A stretch of 5,316 nucleotides of DNA from Acetomicrobium sp. UBA3949 (GCA_002385485.1 DGDP01000005.1:1-5316), one strand, 5' to 3'. Counted from the stretch's first letter, positions 1-5,316 are shown. Numbers and translations are program-made. The notes: generated by a model not told the origin, from the letters alone.

Positions 1-258
1 GAGCAAACTGCAAGGGATTGTATCGAATACATTTGGGGCGTACAGGCCAAATTAAATGAAGAGCGCCTGGAAAAGATGTTGAAGGAACGCCCTCAAATCC
101 AGGTCATCAAGCTCACAGAAGAGGAACGTCAAGCCTTTAAGGATCTAACTAAACCAGTCATCGATAAGTACATCGAAATGTCTGGTGAAACCGGAAAGCA
201 AATTCTCGACCAGTTGTTGAAGGAAATCGCCGAAGCTGAGGAAATGTTTGGTAAATAG
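1..258 (+). CDS. TRAP transporter solute-binding protein, DctP family (C-terminal fragment)
   Basis: The reading frame is open from the left edge and ends at TAG 256-258, so only the last 85 residues are visible. They form a charged, helical tail (for example LTEEERQAFKDLTKPVIDKY, then a helix ending EAEEMFGK) of the kind that closes DctP/TAXI-like periplasmic binding proteins of TRAP transporters. The ligand-binding core and signal peptide lie upstream and cannot be checked. Family members bind carboxylates, amino acids or compatible solutes such as ectoine outside the membrane and deliver them to a DctQM permease. Being upstream of a racemase and two DoeA-like hydrolases, it probably supplies their substrate, but this is inference. 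The family call rests on the tail only, so it is moderate; another secreted binding protein is the main alternative. Confidence 0.68.
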   Translation, partial: EQTARDCIEYIWGVQAKLNEERLEKMLKERPQIQVIKLTEEERQAFKDLTKPVIDKYIEMSGETGKQILDQLLKEIAEAEEMFGK

Positions 259-274
259 ATGTAATGCAATATTG

Positions 275-305
275 GGGGGATGGGATCTCAAAGGTTTCAT
301 CCCCC
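275..305 (+). other. Stem-loop between the TRAP binding-protein gene and the racemase gene
   Basis: GGGGGATG at 275-282 is perfectly complementary to CATCCCCC at 298-305. The stem can be extended inward by five more pairs, three of them G-U (283-287 with 293-297), leaving a small loop around TCAAA. No T-run follows on the + strand (GACAAAAAAG comes next), so it is not a classic intrinsic terminator. It sits 17 bases after the binding-protein stop and about 29 bases before the racemase start. Such hairpins after solute-binding-protein genes often protect the upstream mRNA from 3' decay and so raise binding-protein levels over downstream genes. That role is inferred here. Confidence 0.5.
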
Positions 306-333
306 GACAAAAAAGCGAGAAGGGATCTAAAAG

Positions 334-1065
334 ATGATCTACACAGTCAAAGGCGATCAGATTTCTTACGGAGAAGTGATAGGAATTTTGTTAATAGAAA
401 ACTACGTCCCCTTCATTCCGGGGGATGTGGCAAATGCGACAACTTATAGCTATCCCGTGCGTTTTCAGAGGATCGATGGAGTGACCCACAGGCATCTTTT
501 TGATCATGACAGATCGGTCAAAGAGAAAGTGTTTGAGGCTTCGAAAAAACTCGTAAAAGAAGGAGTTAAAGCCATAACGGGAGATTGCGGTTTTTTGGCC
601 TTATTTCAGGAAGAACTAAAAGAAGAGATGAATGTCCCTGTTTTCTTATCGAGCCTTATGCAACTTCACTTTATCAAAGAAATTATCCCTGCAGGGTCGA
701 ATATTGGGATAATTACCGCAAACTCCGCCTCCCTTACGGGCGATATATTTGGTGCCGTAGGTATCAATTTTACAGATCGTTTAATTATAAAGGGCTTAGA
801 AAATAAAAGACATTTCAAGGAATCCGTGATAGATGAGGCAGGTTTCCTCGACACTGAGAAGCTGGAAAAAGAGGTCGTGGGAGCAACCAGAGAATTAAAA
901 GAAAAAACTCATAATATGGCAGCTATTTTGCTCGAATGCAGTCTCCTTCCTCCTTATGGGAAGGCTGTATCTGAAGTCGTCAACGTTCCTGTTTTTGATT
1001 ATATAACTATGATCGATTACGTATATTCTGCAGTTATTAAAAGGAACTTTAATGGATATATGTAA
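334..1065 (+). CDS. Aspartate/glutamate racemase superfamily protein
   Basis: This encodes 243 residues, the usual length for the Asp/Glu/hydantoin racemase superfamily of cofactor-independent, two-cysteine enzymes. Two catalytic-type cysteines are in the expected halves: Cys85 in ITGDCGFLALFQ and Cys202 in ILLECSLLPPYG. The N-terminal stretch FIPGDVANATTYSYPVRF (residues 27-44) is typical of a subgroup usually annotated only as 'aspartate/glutamate racemase family protein'; the classic CNT and GCT motifs are replaced by DCG and ECS. There is no signal peptide, so it is probably cytoplasmic. ATG 334 is preceded by a weak AAGGGA ribosome site at 320-325. The gene lies 75 bases after the TRAP binding protein and before the DoeA-like genes, so it could epimerise the imported substrate. 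Ectoine clusters carry a distant superfamily relative (EutA), but I cannot show that this is EutA. Substrate unknown. Confidence 0.82.
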   Translation: MIYTVKGDQISYGEVIGILLIENYVPFIPGDVANATTYSYPVRFQRIDGVTHRHLFDHDRSVKEKVFEASKKLVKEGVKAITGDCGFLALFQEELKEEMNVPVFLSSLMQLHFIKEIIPAGSNIGIITANSASLTGDIFGAVGINFTDRLIIKGLENKRHFKESVIDEAGFLDTEKLEKEVVGATRELKEKTHNMAAILLECSLLPPYGKAVSEVVNVPVFDYITMIDYVYSAVIKRNFNGYM

Positions 1066-1150
1066 TTAATAAAATTTGTCAAACAAAAAAATATAATTTT
1101 ATCGTAATATAAATTTTAATATATATTTTTTTAAATATTAATATGAAAAT
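1066..1150 (+). promoter_or_regulatory. AT-rich spacer, possible internal promoter with AT-only inverted repeat
   Basis: The gap between the racemase stop and the DoeA-like gene is almost entirely A and T, unlike the coding DNA around it. It holds a TTGTCA (1076-1081, close to a -35 box) and TATAAT (1092-1097, a perfect -10 hexamer), but they are only 10 bases apart and so do not form one standard promoter. A perfect 11-bp inverted repeat of A/T only (1085-1095 with 1122-1132) ends in seven Ts. The stem has no G-C pairs, so it is a poor terminator candidate on its own. The most likely reading is an internal promoter region with UP-like A-tracts that starts a second transcription unit at the DoeA-like gene. 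Confidence 0.3.
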
Positions 1151-1162
1151 GGAGGAATTAGA

Positions 1163-2344
1163 ATGCATAGAGTATTGAGATTTGATGTTTCAGAATACAA
1201 AGAACGCGTAAGACGAGTCAAAGAAAGAATGGATGCTAACGGGATAGAACTTCTTTTCCTTATCGATCCTGCAAATATGAATTATCTCACCGGTTACGAT
1301 GGCTGGTCCTTTTACGTTCATCAGGGCGTTTTGCTCACGTTAGAAGATGATCAACCACACTGGTTCGGGCGCCAGCAGGACAGCAACGGCGCCCGCATTA
1401 CCACCTGGCTTGATGAAGAACATATTCACGGATACCCCGATTTTTACGTTCAATCCCGATACACTCACACGATGGTCTACGTTGCAAATTTAATAAAGGA
1501 ACTTAAATATGAAAACAAGAACATAGGCGTCGAAATGGACAATTACTGGTATTCGGCCAAATCAATGAATGTTCTGCACCAAGAGCTTCCCTGTGCCATC
1601 TTTAAAGACGCCACAAACTTGGTCAACTGGGTTAGGACAATAAAATCTCCAGCAGAAATTAACTACATGAGGCAGGCCGCTAGAATCTGCGAAAATGTGA
1701 TGCAGACCGCCATCGATGCAATCGACATCGGCATATGGGAGAAGGACGCGGCATCCAAGGTCGTTGCCGCTCAAATCGCTGGAGTCGGCGAATACGGAGG
1801 TGATTGTCCCGCGATATTTCCCATAATGCCCTCCGACATCAGGACGTCTACGGCTCATCTCACCTTCGATCCAGACAGAAAGTACCAAAAGGGTGATGTC
1901 GTACTGCTGGAACTTTCCGGTTGCAGATTTAGATATCATGCACCTCTTTCACGCACCCTCTATTTGGGAGAGCCACCCGAGGGACTTAGAAAAATCGCCC
2001 AGGTTGTAATCAATGGATTGCAAACAACTCTGGATTTTATTAAACCTGGTATTACGGCAGAAGAGGTGGAGTTGAGGTGGAGAAAATGTCTGGAAGGAAC
2101 GGGCGTAGAAAAACCTTCAAGAGTCGGATATGCTTTCGGTTTAAATTATGTGCCCGATTGGGGAGAACATACAGTAAGTTTAAGGCCGGGCGATAAGACA
2201 ATACTTAGACCTAGTATGACAATTCATTTCATGCCGGGGATATGGTTAGACGAATTCGGATTTGAATGCAGTGAGCCCTTCTTGGTAACTGAAAAGGGGT
2301 GCGAAAAGCTGATCAACTTTCCCGAGGAGCTTTTCATTAAGTGA
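1163..2344 (+). CDS. doeA: DoeA/EutD-type ectoine hydrolase family protein (creatinase/M24 fold), copy 1
   Basis: This is a 393-residue protein, about the length of ectoine hydrolase DoeA/EutD, which opens the ectoine ring to N-acetyl-diaminobutyrate. It has a creatinase-like N-domain (roughly 1-160) with NMNYLTGYDGWSFYVHQG at 38-55, then a pita-bread M24 domain from about 165. DoeA hallmarks include GLNYVPDWGEHTVSLRPGD near 326-344 and FGFECSEPFLVTEKGCE close to the end. By hand alignment all five M24 metal-ligand positions are changed (Asp to Glu250, Asp to Pro261, His to Ala324, Glu to Met357, Glu to Ser370), so it should be a metal-independent hydrolase like creatinase and EutD, not an aminopeptidase or the metal-dependent DMSP lyase DddP. 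ATG 1163 has GGAGG at 1151-1155. It ends in three consecutive in-frame stops (2342-2350). Family assignment is strong; true substrate is unproven because a paralog lies two genes downstream. Confidence 0.85.
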   Translation: MHRVLRFDVSEYKERVRRVKERMDANGIELLFLIDPANMNYLTGYDGWSFYVHQGVLLTLEDDQPHWFGRQQDSNGARITTWLDEEHIHGYPDFYVQSRYTHTMVYVANLIKELKYENKNIGVEMDNYWYSAKSMNVLHQELPCAIFKDATNLVNWVRTIKSPAEINYMRQAARICENVMQTAIDAIDIGIWEKDAASKVVAAQIAGVGEYGGDCPAIFPIMPSDIRTSTAHLTFDPDRKYQKGDVVLLELSGCRFRYHAPLSRTLYLGEPPEGLRKIAQVVINGLQTTLDFIKPGITAEEVELRWRKCLEGTGVEKPSRVGYAFGLNYVPDWGEHTVSLRPGDKTILRPSMTIHFMPGIWLDEFGFECSEPFLVTEKGCEKLINFPEELFIK

Positions 2345-2374
2345 TAATGACAATTTATTCTAAATAATAAATGA

Positions 2375-2382
2375 AGAGGTGG
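2375..2382 (+). promoter_or_regulatory. Ribosome binding site that decides the dehydrogenase start
   Basis: AGAGGTGG lies eight bases before ATG 2391. The in-frame GTG at 2379 falls inside this site and would have no ribosome site of its own, so ATG 2391 is the better start. Confidence 0.75.
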
Positions 2383-2390
2383 TATGTAGT

Positions 2391-3626
2391 ATGAAAAACG
2401 TATGGGAAACCGCAAGATATTACTTAAAAGTGGCAGCTGAGGCTATTAACCTCGAGCCGGAGATAACGGAAAGGTTGAGCACTCCTATGCGCTTCGTAGA
2501 ATTCACCATTCCCGTTCGCATGGACAATGGGGATAAGAAATTGTTTGTAGCCTATCGTTCCCACCACTGCGACGCCTTGGGGCCCTGCAAGGATGGAACA
2601 AGGGTAAAACCGGATCTCACACCCGAGGAGATAAAGGCTCTATCGATGTTCATGAGCATAAAGCACGCCATAGGAGACATTCCTGCCGGCGGAGGCAAGG
2701 GCGGCATCAAAGCCGATCCATATTCAATGAGCAAAGGAGAATACGAGCGTCTGATACGCGGATTCATCAGAAGATTGGTTCCCAAGGGAGCTATGATCGA
2801 TGTTCCGGGAGCCGACATAGGCACAGGAGAAGAACAGATGGCATGGATGTTGGACGAATACGAGCAAATAACAGGAATGCACAGCCCCGCCGCAATCAAT
2901 GATAAGCCAGTAGCCCTTGGAGGGTCTAAGGGTGGATATGAAGCTACAGGACGAGGTGTTGCCCTGTGTACTTTCGAGGCATGCAAGGATCTGGGATTTG
3001 AATTCGATAAAACGACAGTTGCTATACAGGGTTTCGGCCAGGTAGGCAGCGTAACGGCAAAAATGCTTTTTGAAAAGGGGTTCAAGATCCTCTGTGTCAG
3101 CGACATATACGGAGCAATTTACGATCCCAAAGGCATAAACATAACCAATCTGCTTGAATACGTCAAAAATACAGGTAAGGTCGTCGAATTTCCCGGTGCG
3201 CAGTCTATAGATAGCAGAAAGTTATTTGAATTGGATGTGGATGTCCTCATACCGGCAGCTGTACAGGACGTCATCACCGAAGATAACGCCGACAGGATAA
3301 AAGCCAAGCTAGTCGTGGAAGCCGCAAACGGGCCGACGACTCCGGAAGCCGATGCAATACTGTCGCGTAAAGGCATAAGGCTCATTCCCGATGTCCTGGC
3401 AAACTCGGGCGGTGCCATAGTATGTCATTTTGAACGCATTCAAGGATTGAGCAACGACTGGTGGGAAGAGGAAAAGGTCTATCAGATGCTTGAAAAGAGG
3501 ATCCTTGGCGCCTATAAAGAAATATCATCGATTGCCCAAGAATTGAAAGTAACACGTCGCACAGCTGCATGGGCCTACGCCTTGAGGAAAATAGCGGAGG
3601 CCATGCGCTTGAGGGGATGGAGTTAG
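2391..3626 (+). CDS. Glu/Leu/Phe/Val dehydrogenase family protein (glutamate dehydrogenase-like)
   Basis: This encodes 411 residues, typical of hexameric glutamate dehydrogenases, which reversibly deaminate glutamate to 2-oxoglutarate plus ammonia with NAD(P). Seen in order: substrate-side Lys67 in GPCKDGTR, Lys91, catalytic Lys103 in PAGGGKGGI, Asp142 in GADIGTG, the KPVALGGSKGG linker (172-182), and a Rossmann loop GFGQVG (214-219) with Asp238 at the end of the second strand. Departures from usual glutamate dehydrogenase: GPxKGG reads GPCKDG, and the serine of the usual VSYFEW motif that helps bind the glutamate side chain is Cys345 in GAIVCHFERI. Substrate preference could therefore differ, though the fold and chemistry are clear. 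It lies 46 bases after one DoeA-like gene and 12 before the other, so it is very likely co-transcribed. Probable role: recycling 2-oxoglutarate for a transaminase step, or deaminating a pathway amino acid. Confidence 0.92.
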   Translation: MKNVWETARYYLKVAAEAINLEPEITERLSTPMRFVEFTIPVRMDNGDKKLFVAYRSHHCDALGPCKDGTRVKPDLTPEEIKALSMFMSIKHAIGDIPAGGGKGGIKADPYSMSKGEYERLIRGFIRRLVPKGAMIDVPGADIGTGEEQMAWMLDEYEQITGMHSPAAINDKPVALGGSKGGYEATGRGVALCTFEACKDLGFEFDKTTVAIQGFGQVGSVTAKMLFEKGFKILCVSDIYGAIYDPKGINITNLLEYVKNTGKVVEFPGAQSIDSRKLFELDVDVLIPAAVQDVITEDNADRIKAKLVVEAANGPTTPEADAILSRKGIRLIPDVLANSGGAIVCHFERIQGLSNDWWEEEKVYQMLEKRILGAYKEISSIAQELKVTRRTAAWAYALRKIAEAMRLRGWS

Positions 3627-3633
3627 GAGGTGA
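3625..3633 (+). promoter_or_regulatory. Strong ribosome binding site overlapping the dehydrogenase stop codon
   Basis: AGGAGGTGA is a near-perfect anti-16S match, five bases before ATG 3639. It overlaps the TAG stop (3624-3626) of the dehydrogenase, which favours translational coupling. The in-frame GTG at 3630 is part of this site and is not a credible start. Confidence 0.85.
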
Positions 3634-3638
3634 AAGAA

Positions 3639-4814
3639 ATGGCATTGATATTTGAAGTTTCCGAATATCAGGAACGGCTTCGCAAAGTCAAAGAAAGCAT
3701 GCTCCGAAAGGGCATCCAGGTCCTCATCGTAAGCGACCCAGCGAACATGAATTATCTGACCGGTTACGACGGCTGGTCCTTTTATGTCCATCAAGGACTG
3801 GTAATCGCTTTGGATTACGACGAGCCTATCTGGTGGGGTCGGGGAATGGACGCCAACGGTGCAAAGCTTACCACCTGGTTGAAACACGACAACATTAGAC
3901 CTTACGCAGACGACTACGTCCAAAATGTCTTCAAGCATCCCATGAGCTTCGTGGCAAATATACTGCGAGAAATGGGTTGGGAAAACAGACACATAGGAGT
4001 AGAAAAGGACAACTACTGGTTTACGGGGCAGTGTCTGGATGTGCTGCGAGAAGAGTTACCGAAAGCTAAAATTCACGATGCCACAAGCCTGGTCAACTGG
4101 ATCCGAACTATTAAATCACCTGCGGAAATAAAGTACATGAGAGAAGCGGCCAAGGTTTGTGAACACGTCATGAAAACGGCCATTGACTCCATAGAAGTCG
4201 GCAGGCTCGAAAGCGAAGCAGCTGCCAATGTCTATCATGCCATGATAAAGGGCACTGATGAATTTACTGGGGATCATCCTGCGATATTCCCGATAATGCC
4301 AACAAATGAACGAACATCTGCGGCCCACTTGGGCTGGAAACCCGATAGAAAATACGCACCCGGCGACATCGTTCTCCTCGAACTTTGCGGTGTCAGATTT
4401 AGGTATCATTGCCCATTGTCACGAACGGTTTATATAGGCGATCCGCCCAAGGAACTCAAGGAGATAGCAGACGTCGTGATCGATGGTATTGCCAAAACTC
4501 TGGATTTCATAAAACCGGGCGTTACAGCAGAGGAGATCGAGGCAAAATGGCGGGAAGCCATATCGGGTTCCAGAGTAGTCAAGCCTTCAAGGCTCGGCTA
4601 CGCCTTTGGTTTAAATTACGTCCCCGACTGGGGCGAGCACACTGTAAGCCTACGTCCTGGAGATAAGACCATAATAAAACCGGGAATGACTATTCACCTG
4701 ATGCCGGGGATATGGCTTGATGAGTTTGGGTTTGAGTGCAGCGAACCCTTCTTGGTAACTGAAAAGGGGTGCGAGACGTTCCTAAACTTCCCGCGCAAAA
4801 TTTTCACCAAGTAG
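3639..4814 (+). CDS. doeA: DoeA/EutD-type ectoine hydrolase family protein (creatinase/M24 fold), copy 2
   Basis: This is a 391-residue paralog of the protein at 1163-2344. The two align without internal gaps, and I count about 250 of 391 identical residues (64%). It carries the same family marks: NMNYLTGYDGWSFYVHQG at 36-53, WWGRGMDANGAKLTTW at 65-80, LLELCGVRFRYHCPLSRT at 246-263, GLNYVPDWGEHTVSLRPGD at 324-342. The M24 metal positions are likewise replaced (Glu248, Pro259, Ala322, Met355, Ser368), so a metal-free creatinase-like hydrolase is expected. Residues 60-80 look closer to my recollection of Halomonas DoeA than copy 1 does, so this may be the more orthodox ectoine hydrolase; I hold that lightly. 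It is tightly coupled to the dehydrogenase and followed by a deacylase gene, matching the hydrolase-then-deacetylase order of ectoine breakdown. Confidence 0.86.
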   Translation: MALIFEVSEYQERLRKVKESMLRKGIQVLIVSDPANMNYLTGYDGWSFYVHQGLVIALDYDEPIWWGRGMDANGAKLTTWLKHDNIRPYADDYVQNVFKHPMSFVANILREMGWENRHIGVEKDNYWFTGQCLDVLREELPKAKIHDATSLVNWIRTIKSPAEIKYMREAAKVCEHVMKTAIDSIEVGRLESEAAANVYHAMIKGTDEFTGDHPAIFPIMPTNERTSAAHLGWKPDRKYAPGDIVLLELCGVRFRYHCPLSRTVYIGDPPKELKEIADVVIDGIAKTLDFIKPGVTAEEIEAKWREAISGSRVVKPSRLGYAFGLNYVPDWGEHTVSLRPGDKTIIKPGMTIHLMPGIWLDEFGFECSEPFLVTEKGCETFLNFPRKIFTK

Positions 4815-4840
4815 AGCATCTTCGTAGTTTAAAGCACATA

Positions 4841-4896
4841 ATCAGACATCTCCCAGGCATACATAAATACCTGCAATTGCCTGGGAGATGTCTGAT
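4841..4896 (+). repeat. Perfect 19-bp inverted repeat between the hydrolase and deacylase genes
   Basis: ATCAGACATCTCCCAGGCA at 4841-4859 is matched exactly by its reverse complement at 4878-4896, with an 18-base loop. The predicted RNA stem would be very stable, but no T-run follows on either strand, so a textbook intrinsic terminator is not supported. A smaller stem (ATAGAT 4895-4900 with ATCTAT 4903-4908) overlaps its right edge and lies just before the deacylase ribosome site. It may be a factor-assisted or imperfect terminator, an mRNA-stability or processing hairpin, or one copy of a dispersed intergenic repeat family. It lies 26 bases after the hydrolase stop and 25 before the next start. 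Confidence 0.8.
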
Positions 4897-4921
4897 AGAT
4901 AAATCTATATCCTGGAGAGGA

Positions 4922-5316
4922 ATGGGGTTTGAGATGACTTTCCTGAAGAGTTTAAACAAGGAAATAGAGGAACTTAAAGACGAGCTCATCGAATTGAGAA
5001 GGGATTTTCACATGTATCCCGAGCTCGGATTTAAGGAGGTAAGGACTTCTGAAAGGGTAGCCGAATATTTGAAGCGATTAGGGCTTGAAGTGAGGGAAAA
5101 GATAGCCCACACCGGCGTTGTAGCTATATTAGAAGGCAAAGAAGAAGGCAAAACGGTGATGCTTCGTTCGGATATGGACGCTTTGCCCGTTGAAGAGCAA
5201 AACAGAGTACCCTATCGCTCCCGAAGCGAAGGAATCATGCATGCCTGCGGACACGATGGACATATGGCGATGTTGCTGGTAGCGGCGAAGATATTGTCGC
5301 GCCATAAAGAGGAAAT
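4922..5316 (+). CDS. M20 family (M20D-type) amidohydrolase/aminoacylase, N-terminal part
   Basis: The frame runs off the right edge, leaving about 131 of an expected 390 or so residues. Visible M20D marks, numbered from ATG 4922: LRRDFHMYPELGFKE (25-39), LRSDMDALPVEE (81-92), and MHACGHDGHMAML (106-118), whose Cys109 and His111 are expected metal ligands of the HipO/AbgB/indole-acetyl-amino-acid hydrolase group. These enzymes cleave N-acyl amino acids in the cytoplasm; the remaining ligands and the dimerisation domain are beyond the window. Placed after a DoeA-like hydrolase, it could deacetylate the N-acetyl-diaminobutyrate-type product, in place of the EutE/DoeB deacetylase of a different family. 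Start choice is uncertain: ATG 4922 has GGAG at 4914-4917 (short spacing), while in-frame ATG 4934 has only a weak GGGG ahead. Family call is firm, substrate is inferred. Confidence 0.88.
   Translation, partial: MGFEMTFLKSLNKEIEELKDELIELRRDFHMYPELGFKEVRTSERVAEYLKRLGLEVREKIAHTGVVAILEGKEEGKTVMLRSDMDALPVEEQNRVPYRSRSEGIMHACGHDGHMAMLLVAAKILSRHKEE

Noticed and set aside
264..449. Small + strand ORF of 61 residues between the TRAP and racemase genes
   Set aside because: It runs through the 275-305 stem-loop and into the racemase gene in another frame, has no ribosome site, and its sequence is low-quality and Arg/Ser-rich.
1085..1132. Intrinsic terminator after the racemase gene
   Set aside because: The inverted repeat ends in seven Ts, but its stem is only A-T pairs and the loop is 26 bases, too weak for a convincing terminator.
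1562..1939. Long antisense ORF of 125 residues inside the first hydrolase gene
   Set aside because: It mirrors a well-supported coding frame, has no recognisable motif, and a similar antisense ORF in the second paralog (4116-4409) is explained by the shared coding sequence.
1163..2344. Xaa-Pro aminopeptidase, prolidase or DMSP lyase DddP
   Set aside because: The M24 metal ligands those enzymes need are missing, and the distinctive motifs match the DoeA/EutD family.
2342..2350. Three consecutive in-frame stop codons ending the first hydrolase gene
   Set aside because: Real (TGA TAA TGA) but multiple stops occur by chance in AT-rich DNA; not treated as a finding on its own.
2379..2390. GTG 2379 as start of the dehydrogenase
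   Set aside because: The codon lies within the ribosome binding site; ATG 2391 has correct spacing.
2552..3106. Antisense ORF of 184 residues inside the dehydrogenase gene
   Set aside because: It is a Pro/Ser-rich shadow of a frame carrying clear dehydrogenase motifs; no independent start signal was seen.
3630..3638. GTG 3630 as start of the second hydrolase
   Set aside because: The codon is part of the AGGAGGTGA ribosome site; ATG 3639 is well placed and matches the N-terminus of copy 1.
4841..4910. Classic intrinsic terminator after the second hydrolase gene
   Set aside because: The hairpin is strong but no run of Ts follows on either strand, so it is listed as an inverted repeat only.
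1..5316. CRISPR array, tRNA, rRNA, insertion sequence or attachment site
   Set aside because: No direct-repeat array, transposase, terminal inverted repeats or RNA-gene signature was seen on either strand.

Overview
The window reads as a piece of a catabolic gene cluster from a low-to-mid GC anaerobic bacterium. All six genes are on the + strand and closely packed. The mix of a TRAP solute-binding protein, an Asp/Glu-racemase-like protein, creatinase-fold hydrolases, an amino acid dehydrogenase and an M20 deacylase suggests an amino-acid-fermenting lineage such as Synergistota. That placement is inferred from gene content and general style; no rRNA or marker gene is present.

Layout: (1) positions 1-258 hold the C-terminal end of a TRAP transporter DctP-type solute-binding protein, followed by a strong stem-loop. 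(2) 334-1065 is an aspartate/glutamate racemase superfamily protein with both catalytic-type cysteines. (3) A very AT-rich spacer of about 97 bases follows, possibly with its own promoter. (4) 1163-2344 is a DoeA/EutD-type (ectoine hydrolase family, creatinase/M24 fold) protein. (5) 2391-3626 is a Glu/Leu/Phe/Val dehydrogenase family protein. (6) 3639-4814 is a second DoeA/EutD-type protein, about 64% identical to the first. (7) An intergenic stretch carries a perfect 19-bp inverted repeat. (8) From 4922 to the right edge is the N-terminal part of an M20D-type amidohydrolase/aminoacylase.

Working model (inference): the TRAP system imports a small zwitterionic or cyclic compound, the racemase-like enzyme may adjust stereochemistry, one or both DoeA-like hydrolases open a ring or cleave a C-N bond, the M20 enzyme removes the acyl group, and the dehydrogenase removes amino nitrogen or regenerates 2-oxoglutarate. 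This resembles known ectoine catabolism (EutD/DoeA hydrolase plus a deacetylase, fed by the UehABC TRAP importer). It differs in having two divergent hydrolase paralogs around an amino acid dehydrogenase, and in the absence from this window of EutB, EutC and an EutE/DoeB-type deacetylase. The substrate could be ectoine, hydroxyectoine or an unknown analogue. The tandem-paralog arrangement is the most interesting part of the window.
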